NCBI GenBank assembly: GCA_002280565.1
Contig: NCEF01000023.1
Span: forward strand, 4,729-61,279
Source: Sphingomonas sp. 32-66-10
Lineage (GTDB): Bacteria; Pseudomonadota; Alphaproteobacteria; Sphingomonadales; Sphingomonadaceae
Length of the DNA stretch: 56,551 nt
Reading direction: 5' to 3'
Positions 50,531 to 56,551 of the stretch are shown piece by piece; the first letter of the stretch is position 1, and the number at the start of each line of letters is the position of its first letter. The notes below the pieces were generated by a model. That model made no database searches. It was not told the origin of the DNA and worked only from the letters and a program-made list of their open reading frames with translations. The translations under genes were made by a program, and so were the position numbers.

Positions 50531-51750
50531 TGGGTGACATCCTGTTCCTGGCGCATCGCGTGCCGTTCCCGCCCGATCGCGGCGACAAGATCCGCGCGTT
50601 CAACATCATCCGCTATCTGAGCGAGCGCAAGCGGGTGCACCTGATCGCGTTTGCCGACGATCCCGCTGACCTCAAGCGCAAGTCCGGCCTCGCCAAGCTG
50701 ACCGGCAACCGCCAGATCGTGTGGCGCAGCAAGCCACAGGCGCTGGCGGGAGTGCAGTCGTTGCTATCGCATCGGCCGGTGTCGTTGACCGCGTTCGACA
50801 ATGCCGAAGTGCATCGCGCGGTCGATGCGATGCTGGCGCGGCATGCGATCGACACGATCTACGTCTTTTCCAGCCAGATGGCGCAATATGTGCCGCTGCG
50901 CCCAAGGCAGCGTGTCGTGATGGACTTTGTCGACATGGATTCGGCCAAGTTCGCGAGTTATGGCGAGACCAGCCGGGGCTTTACCGGATGGATGATGCGG
51001 CGCGAGGCACGGCTGCTGGCCGCGCATGAAAAGGCGATTGCCGCGCGTGCCGATGCCAGCTTGTTCGTCAGCGAAGAGGAAGCACGGCTGTTCCGCCAGC
51101 GGACCGGGGCAGAGCGTGTCCATGCAGTGTGCAATGGCATCGACACGAGCATTTTCGACCCCGGCGCGCAGTTCAAGCGCATCGACACGATGGGCGAGTT
51201 GATCGTGTTCACCGGCCAGATGGATTATCGCCCGAATATCGAAGGCGTGACCTGGTTCGTCGAGACGATCCTGCCGCATATCCGGCTGCGCCACCCCAAG
51301 GCGCGCTTTGCCATTGTCGGGCGCAAGCCGACCGACGCGGTGCAGGCGTTGACCAAGCATCCCGGCGTTACCGTGACCGGTGAGGTTGCGGATGTCCGCC
51401 CCTGGTTGCAGGCAGCATCGGTGGTGGTCGCACCGTTGAAGCTGGCGCGCGGGGTCCAGAACAAGGTCCTGGAGGCGATGGCGATGGCGCGGCCGGTGGT
51501 GGCTTCGGCGGCGGCGGCGACGGGCATCGACCATGGCGGCACGATCGAGGTGGGCCAAACGGTTGGCGAGATCGCCGATGCGGTCACGCGCATCCTGGCC
51601 GACCCGAAGACCGGCGCGGAGTTCGGTGCGCTCGCGCGGCAGCGGGTGATCGACCATTATAGCTGGGATGCCCGCCTGTCGGCGCTGGACGAACTTCTGG
51701 GGCTGCGCGGCCGCAACGACCGCCGCACGGCCCGCCCGGCGGCAGCCTGA
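50530..51750 (+). CDS. XrtA system glycosyltransferase (TIGR03087-like, GT4)
   Basis: A 406-residue GT-B glycosyltransferase: ILFLAHRVPFPPDRGDKIRA at the N-terminus, SLFVSEEEARLFRQ, VHAVCNGIDTSIFDPG, IVFTGQMDYRPNIEGVTWFV and LKLARGVQNKVLEAMAMARP, the GT4 nucleotide-sugar block. It adds a sugar to the growing repeat unit; donor and acceptor unknown. The start is TGATG-coupled to the previous gene. Confidence 0.93.
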   Translation: MGDILFLAHRVPFPPDRGDKIRAFNIIRYLSERKRVHLIAFADDPADLKRKSGLAKLTGNRQIVWRSKPQALAGVQSLLSHRPVSLTAFDNAEVHRAVDAMLARHAIDTIYVFSSQMAQYVPLRPRQRVVMDFVDMDSAKFASYGETSRGFTGWMMRREARLLAAHEKAIAARADASLFVSEEEARLFRQRTGAERVHAVCNGIDTSIFDPGAQFKRIDTMGELIVFTGQMDYRPNIEGVTWFVETILPHIRLRHPKARFAIVGRKPTDAVQALTKHPGVTVTGEVADVRPWLQAASVVVAPLKLARGVQNKVLEAMAMARPVVASAAAATGIDHGGTIEVGQTVGEIADAVTRILADPKTGAEFGALARQRVIDHYSWDARLSALDELLGLRGRNDRRTARPAAA

Positions 51751-51752
51751 AC

Positions 51753-53285
51753 ATGGCGAGCGCGGCGGTTCCGGTCGCGGCGGGCCAGCCGCTGTTCGAT
51801 ACGGTGTGGCAGCGGCATGCGGCGATGTTGGCCGGTGTGTGGGCGCTGCTGCTGATCCTGTTCCGCGGGGATGTCGGCGATCTGGCTACCATTTACTGGA
51901 CCAATACCACATTTGGCCATTGCCTGTTCGTCGCGCCGGTCGTCGGCTGGCTGGTGTGGCAACGGCGGGTGGACCTGGCCAAGGTGCCGCCCGCCGCCTG
52001 GTGGCCGGGGCTGGTCGTGGTTGCGGGCGGCGCGGGGGCGTGGATGCTGGGCGACGCGGCGGGAGTCGCGCTGTTCCGGCATCTTGGGCTGGTCGTGATG
52101 CTGCAGGGCGCGGTCGTCGCGCTGCTCGGGCCCAATGTGGTGCGCGCGCTGGCGTTTCCGCTGGCCTATATGATCTTTCTGGTTCCGTTTGGCGAAGGGC
52201 TGGAAAAGCCGCTGCAGGACCTGACCGTCGCGATCCTCGTGCCGTTGCTCGACCTGTTCGGCGTGCCGGCGCATGTAGATGGCGTGCTGATCACCACCCC
52301 TAATGGCTATTTCGAGGTGGCGGAGGCGTGTTCGGGCGCGAAGTTCGTCATCGCGATGATCGCATACGGGGCGCTGGTGGCGAATGTCTGTTACACCAGC
52401 TGGCCGCGACGGGTGGCGTTCATGGTGGTTGCGCTGGTGGTGCCGATCGTCGCGAACGGCGTGCGCGCGTTCGGGACGGTCTATGCCGCCTATCTGACAT
52501 CGGTCGAGGCGGCCACGGGGTTCGACCATATCCTCTATGGCTGGGTGTTCTTTGGCGCGGTGATGGCGGGCGTGCTGGCGATCGGGTGGAAGTGGTTCGA
52601 CCGCGATCCGGATGCGCCGTGGTTCGATCCCGCCAAGCTGCAGGCGCGCTGGCCGGGGACGGCGAAGATGCCGGCGGTGGTGGCGCTGGTTTCGCTGACA
52701 GCGGTGAGCCTGTTCATGGCCTGGGCCGGGGTGATTGCCGCGCGCGCGGATACGCTGCCGGCGAAGGTCGTGGCGCCGCAGGTGGCGGGGTGGACGCAGG
52801 GGCCGCTGAGCACGCGTGCGGTGTGGAAACCCAATTTTCCGGGCGCGGACCATTTCGTGATGACGCGCTATTCCGACGGCATGGGCGCGCACGTCGATCT
52901 GGTGATCGCCGTCTATGCCAGCCAGCGCGAGGGCAAGGAGCTGGTCGGGTTCGGGCAAGGCGCGATCCGGGAGAATGACAGCTGGGTGCGGATCGAGGAT
53001 CTGCCCGAGCTTGAGGGCGGTGCGGCGCTGCGGATGACCGCTCCGGGACCGGTCGAGCGCGAGGTTGTGACCTGGTATCGCGTTGGCGACGTGGTGACGG
53101 GCAGCCCGTCGCGGGTGAAGGCGGAGACACTGAAGGCCAAGCTGCTCGGCGGGCGGCAGCGCGCGGTGGCGGTGATGGTGTCGGCGGAGAAGACCGACCT
53201 GCCGACGCGGGCGGCGATCAAGCGGTTTCTGGGGGCGATGCCGCCGGTGGATGAACTGGCGGATCGGGCGGCGGGAGTCGATTGA
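51753..53285 (+). CDS. xrtA: Exosortase A (XrtA) fused to an EpsI domain
   Basis: A 510-residue membrane protein. About eight helices occupy residues 22-310 and carry the exosortase catalytic triad: Cys193 in EACSGAKF, Arg238 in NGVRAFG and His259 in FDHILYGW. Residues 320-500 are a periplasmic EpsI-like domain. XrtA cleaves the C-terminal PEP-CTERM sorting signal of exported proteins. It starts 2 bases after the glycosyltransferase stop. No PEP-CTERM substrate is seen in the window. Confidence 0.96.
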   Translation: MASAAVPVAAGQPLFDTVWQRHAAMLAGVWALLLILFRGDVGDLATIYWTNTTFGHCLFVAPVVGWLVWQRRVDLAKVPPAAWWPGLVVVAGGAGAWMLGDAAGVALFRHLGLVVMLQGAVVALLGPNVVRALAFPLAYMIFLVPFGEGLEKPLQDLTVAILVPLLDLFGVPAHVDGVLITTPNGYFEVAEACSGAKFVIAMIAYGALVANVCYTSWPRRVAFMVVALVVPIVANGVRAFGTVYAAYLTSVEAATGFDHILYGWVFFGAVMAGVLAIGWKWFDRDPDAPWFDPAKLQARWPGTAKMPAVVALVSLTAVSLFMAWAGVIAARADTLPAKVVAPQVAGWTQGPLSTRAVWKPNFPGADHFVMTRYSDGMGAHVDLVIAVYASQREGKELVGFGQGAIRENDSWVRIEDLPELEGGAALRMTAPGPVEREVVTWYRVGDVVTGSPSRVKAETLKAKLLGGRQRAVAVMVSAEKTDLPTRAAIKRFLGAMPPVDELADRAAGVD

Positions 53286-53371
53286 GCGGCGAACTGGTGG
53301 CTGTGCTCTTGCACCGGCGCGTCATCCCCGCGAAAGCCGTGCGACGGAACCGGGCGGGGAACGACTGACTG

Positions 53372-55261
53372 ATGTGCGGCATAGCTGGCCTTTACTATCC
53401 CGGAACGCCCAAGCCGGTGGACGCGGCGCGGGTGCGGGCGATGTCCGATGCGCTGGTGCATCGCGGGCCGGACGGGGCAGGCGTGTGGACCGGGCCGGGC
53501 GTTGGCCTCGGGCATCGGCGGCTGTCGATCATCGACCTGGCGGGTGGCGGGCAGCCGATGGCGACGCCGCAGGGCGATGTCGTCGTCAGCTTCAACGGCG
53601 AAATCTATAATTTTCAGGAGGTCCGCGCTGAGCTGGAGGCGAAGGGCGCGGTGTTCGTCAGCCATAGCGATACCGAAGTGCTGCTGCATGGCTGGCGCGC
53701 GTGGGGCGTGCGGGTGCTGGAGCGGCTGAACGGGATGTTCGCCTTCGCGCTCTATGACGCGCGCACGCAGTCGCTGTTGCTGGCGCGCGACCGGATGGGG
53801 GTGAAGCCGCTCCATTATGCCGAATTGTCGGACGGGGCGGTGGCGTTCGCGTCCGAGATCAAGGGGTTGCTGGCGCATCCGCTGTTCCGTCGCGCTCCGG
53901 ATTTCACCGCGGTCGAGGATTTTCTGGGTCTTGGCTATGTCCCTGACGATGCGAGCGTGCTGGCGGGGGTGAAGAAGCTGCCTGCCGGGCACTATCTGTT
54001 GCTCGAGCGCGGCAAGCCCGTGACCGCGCCGGTGAAATGGTGGGACATCGACTTTTCGCAGCGGGCTAAGGGATCGGCGCGCGATCTGGAGGCGGAGCTG
54101 ATCCACCATCTGCGCAGCGCAGTGCGATCGCGGATGATCGCGGATGTGCCGCTGGGCGCGTTCCTGTCGGGCGGGGTGGATTCGAGCGCGGTGGTGGCGC
54201 TGATGGCCGAGGCGAGCCGGGCGGCGGTCAAGACCTGTACCATCGGCTTCGACGAGGCGGGCTATGACGAGACCGCGCATGCCGCGCTGATCGCCGAGCG
54301 CTTTGCCACGCAGCATCGGGTGAAGACCGTCGCGGCGGATGATTACGCGCTGATCGACACGCTCGTACATCATTTCGATGAGCCGTTTGCCGATGCCTCG
54401 GCGCTGGCGACGTACCGCGTGTGTGAACTGGCGCGCGAGAGCGTGACGGTGGCGCTGTCGGGCGATGGGGCGGACGAGGCGCTGGCCGGGTATCGGCGGT
54501 ATAAATTCCACGCGGCGGAGGAGCGGGTGCGTTCGGTGCTGCCCTCGTCGGTGCGGGGTCTGTTCGGAGCGCTCGGGCGGGTTTATCCCAAGGCCGACTG
54601 GGCACCGCGGCCGCTGCGCGCGAAGACGACGTTGCTGGCGTTGGCGGATGAGGGCGGGGCGGCCTATGCCAAGGCGGTCGGGGTGACGACGCCGGGGGTG
54701 CGGTTCGGGCTCTACACCGATGCCGCGCGGGCGACGCTGGGCGATCATCGCGCTGAACAGCGTTACGTCGACACGATGCGGGAGGCTCCGGCGCGGGATG
54801 GGCTGGACCGGGCGCAGTACGCCGATTTCAAGCACTGGCTGCCCAGCGACATCCTGACCAAGATGGACCGGACCAGCATGGCGGTGAGCCTGGAAGCGCG
54901 CGAGCCGCTGCTCGATTATCGCTTTGTCGAGTTCGCCGCGACTCTGCCCGCGTCGATGCGGATCCGGGGCGGGCAGGGCAAGTGGCTGATGAAGAAGGCG
55001 CTGGAGCCGTATCTGCCCAAGGACATTTTGTACCGCCCGAAAATGGGGTTCGTGACGCCGGTGTCGGCGTGGTTCCGCAAGGCGCTGGCGGAGGAGGCTG
55101 CGGGACTGGCGCGATCGCGGGTGCTGGCCGGGAGCGGGTGGTTCGAGCCCAAGGCAATTGCGCGGCTGGCGGAGGAGCATCGGTCGGGCCGCGCCGAGCA
55201 CGGTCGGACGCTGTGGCAGCTGATGATGCTGGAGCGGAGCCTCGCGCGGCTGTTCCCGTGA
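53372..55261 (+). CDS. XrtA system amidotransferase (asparagine synthase-like)
   Basis: A 629-residue class-II glutamine amidotransferase. The nucleophile is Cys2 (MCGIAGLYYPG). The glutaminase domain has VSFNGEIYNFQEVRAELE and MFAFALYDARTQS. The synthase domain has the PP-loop ATP site GAFLSGGVDSSAVVALM and ALSGDGADEALAGYRRYKFH. It would amidate a sugar or peptide acid of the polymer. An 86-base gap precedes it and contains a degenerate repeat-like TCATCCCCGCGAAAGC. Confidence 0.95.
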   Translation: MCGIAGLYYPGTPKPVDAARVRAMSDALVHRGPDGAGVWTGPGVGLGHRRLSIIDLAGGGQPMATPQGDVVVSFNGEIYNFQEVRAELEAKGAVFVSHSDTEVLLHGWRAWGVRVLERLNGMFAFALYDARTQSLLLARDRMGVKPLHYAELSDGAVAFASEIKGLLAHPLFRRAPDFTAVEDFLGLGYVPDDASVLAGVKKLPAGHYLLLERGKPVTAPVKWWDIDFSQRAKGSARDLEAELIHHLRSAVRSRMIADVPLGAFLSGGVDSSAVVALMAEASRAAVKTCTIGFDEAGYDETAHAALIAERFATQHRVKTVAADDYALIDTLVHHFDEPFADASALATYRVCELARESVTVALSGDGADEALAGYRRYKFHAAEERVRSVLPSSVRGLFGALGRVYPKADWAPRPLRAKTTLLALADEGGAAYAKAVGVTTPGVRFGLYTDAARATLGDHRAEQRYVDTMREAPARDGLDRAQYADFKHWLPSDILTKMDRTSMAVSLEAREPLLDYRFVEFAATLPASMRIRGGQGKWLMKKALEPYLPKDILYRPKMGFVTPVSAWFRKALAEEAAGLARSRVLAGSGWFEPKAIARLAEEHRSGRAEHGRTLWQLMMLERSLARLFP

Positions 55262-55361
55262 TCCCTTAGCGTTCGCCGGATTGAGGCGCGCAATGCCGAT
55301 TGTCACGATGCGCGGTAAGTCGTAGCGTCATAGTAACGATCCTTGGGATGGGGCGGCACCT

Positions 55362-56551
55362 ATGGCCTGGCATTCGGTTCGCGTGATCCTTACGACGATC
55401 GCCCTGGCTGGGCTGATCGCCGGGCCTTCGACGGTTCCGGCACGGGCGGGTTTTGCCGATAATTTGCTCCAGAAGCTGCGCCCGGTCCTGTTGCAGATCG
55501 GGGTGAAGCCCGATGAGATCGAGATGGCGGCGTTCACGATTTCGCGGCCGACCGAAGCATCGACCGTCTATGCCCGTGCCGCCGCGCAGGATTATCCGTT
55601 CTTTGCACTGGTCGGGGCGGCGAAGGCGGCACGGGGCAAGACACTGCCCAAGATCGACGTGTTCACCTACGCCAAATGCGTTTTTCCGATCACTGCGGTC
55701 GATGGCGTGTTCGATCAGGCGTCGAACAAGATCAGCAGTGCCAAGGGCAAGGCCGACACCAATGCAGCGATGCAGTCGGCAGCAGACTTTGCTGCGGCCT
55801 ATGCCCAGGCGCAGACGAATGAGGCGCGCGAGGAAGCCAAGCGGCAACTGGCCGAGGCAGTTCCCTATTTCGGCGATATCGAGACGATCTGCCGCTTTGC
55901 GTTTGAGACGGATTTCCAGATCGAGAAGGACATTCAGACGCTGGCGTCGGCCAAGGTGCGGCTGGTGCGCGACGTCTATGCGGCGATGCGCGAGGGCGAT
56001 GTTGTCACCGGGGTCAAGCTGCTGATGACGCTGGGGGCCAACAAACAGGTCGCGTGTTCGCTGGTCGACCAGGCGGTGCTCGGCGGCTTGATCGGACGAA
56101 CACCGATCCTTGGCCAGCTGGCCAAGGGAGCGTGCGCCGGGTTCGTCGGGACAGTAATCGACGGGATCAACGGATTGATCGACGGCGGGGTCGGGCTGGC
56201 GGAGGCGGGGGTCAGCGCCGCCTATCAGGGCGGCAAGAAGGTCGTCTGCACCGTCTATGGCTATTTCGGATCGGGCTGTTCCAAGGCCAAGGCGCCACCG
56301 CCCCCGCCCACCAGCGTGCAGACCGCGAACGCCTTTGCCGCGCAATATTGCGCCCCGATGGGGGGCACATTGAGCGTCAAGTTTCCGGGCGGAATCGCCG
56401 AATCGAACCTGCAGGCGCAAACGCCGTTCGAGTTCACCTGCAAGGACCTGACCTTTTGCAGCAAGCGTCCAAATGGCCCCTATCAATGTTCGACCGGGGC
56501 CGAGCGTGCGGCGTGGTTCGCGCAGCAGGAACAGTTGCTCGCTGCTGAATT
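55362..56551 (+). CDS. Hypothetical secreted Cys-containing protein, cut by the window end
   Basis: An open frame of 396 codons with no stop before the window ends. The signal peptide is about 1-29 (VRVILTTIALAGLIAGPSTV, ending PARA). The mature part is alpha-helical with scattered Cys (YAKCVFPIT, IETICRFAF, QVACSLVDQ, AKGACAGFV, KVVCTVYGYFGSGCSKAK) and a Pro run. The later segment AQYCAPMGGTLSV, FTCKDLTFCSKRP and QCSTGAERA resembles a disulfide-rich module. No function is recognised. Whether it ends in a PEP-CTERM signal cannot be seen. Confidence 0.75.
   Translation, partial: MAWHSVRVILTTIALAGLIAGPSTVPARAGFADNLLQKLRPVLLQIGVKPDEIEMAAFTISRPTEASTVYARAAAQDYPFFALVGAAKAARGKTLPKIDVFTYAKCVFPITAVDGVFDQASNKISSAKGKADTNAAMQSAADFAAAYAQAQTNEAREEAKRQLAEAVPYFGDIETICRFAFETDFQIEKDIQTLASAKVRLVRDVYAAMREGDVVTGVKLLMTLGANKQVACSLVDQAVLGGLIGRTPILGQLAKGACAGFVGTVIDGINGLIDGGVGLAEAGVSAAYQGGKKVVCTVYGYFGSGCSKAKAPPPPPTSVQTANAFAAQYCAPMGGTLSVKFPGGIAESNLQAQTPFEFTCKDLTFCSKRPNGPYQCSTGAERAAWFAQQEQLLAAE

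Noticed and set aside
53286-53371. A fifth copy of the double-hairpin repeat before the amidotransferase gene
   Set aside because: Only a half-arm (TCATCCCCGCGAAAGC) is present without its complementary partner.
1-56551. tRNA, rRNA, 4.5S RNA or tmRNA genes
   Set aside because: No T-loop/acceptor pattern or rRNA-like block was recognised by eye on either strand; a covariance-model scan would be decisive.

Overview
The window is GC-rich, densely coded chromosomal DNA from an alphaproteobacterium, most likely Sphingomonas or a close relative. This is inferred from the proteins: bS16 with a long Ala/Glu tail, a 353-residue RpoA, the PspF-PspABC set, and an exosortase A (XrtA) exopolysaccharide locus. 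No taxonomic search was possible. I recognise no tRNA, rRNA, CRISPR array, insertion sequence or prophage.

Layout. (1) 1-6200: a secreted alpha/beta hydrolase. A leftward phage-shock-protein (Psp) cluster follows, with pspA, pspB and pspC and then a run of extra small one-helix membrane proteins that reuse the PspB coiled-coil motif. The cluster is preceded by a 48-residue ORF and a sigma54-type promoter and faces its activator gene pspF. sodB comes next. (2) 6200-12660: yciB-ftsY-mtaB on the minus strand, a DUF924 protein, a lipoprotein resembling intradiol dioxygenases, cytochrome b561 and a GGDEF-EAL protein. (3) 12880-20600: ffh, rpsP, rimM, then about 4 kb of unrelated genes (ArsR regulator, two-gene partner, beta-lactamase-fold enzyme, small membrane protein, flavin reductase), then trmD and rplS. 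(4) 20600-26750: small membrane proteins, a YbaL-type cation/proton antiporter, a SoxR regulator divergent from a VOC-fold gene across a SoxR box, a DPP-IV-like peptidase and a secreted START-like protein. (5) 26800-29600: rpsM, rpsK, rpoA, rplQ with promoter and terminator. (6) 29600-38000: secreted and small proteins, a disrupted prolyl oligopeptidase, a cyclophilin, trxB and a sensor histidine kinase. (7) 38030-56551: the XrtA locus, with two hydrolases and an acyl carrier protein leftward. Rightward are an acyl-CoA ligase (disrupted), a PLP decarboxylase, export lipoprotein, chain-length protein, tyrosine kinase, outer-membrane barrel, ATPase, deacetylase, FemAB-like transferase, glycosyltransferase, exosortase A and an amidotransferase. 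A secreted Cys-containing protein runs off the end.

How the parts work together. The Psp cluster looks like a self-contained envelope-stress regulon: PspF overlaps its own putative binding palindrome and drives the whole array through one sigma54 promoter. The XrtA locus would make and export a polysaccharide and process PEP-CTERM proteins at the membrane. No PEP-CTERM substrate was recognised in the window.

Three reading frames are broken: one Psp paralogue (about one extra base), the prolyl oligopeptidase and the XrtA acyl-CoA ligase. The last two each lack a conserved N-terminal segment and change frame at the gap. Two families of dispersed repeats occur: four copies of a long double-hairpin element at gene ends, and a 45-base element directly behind two different flavin disulfide-reductase genes.
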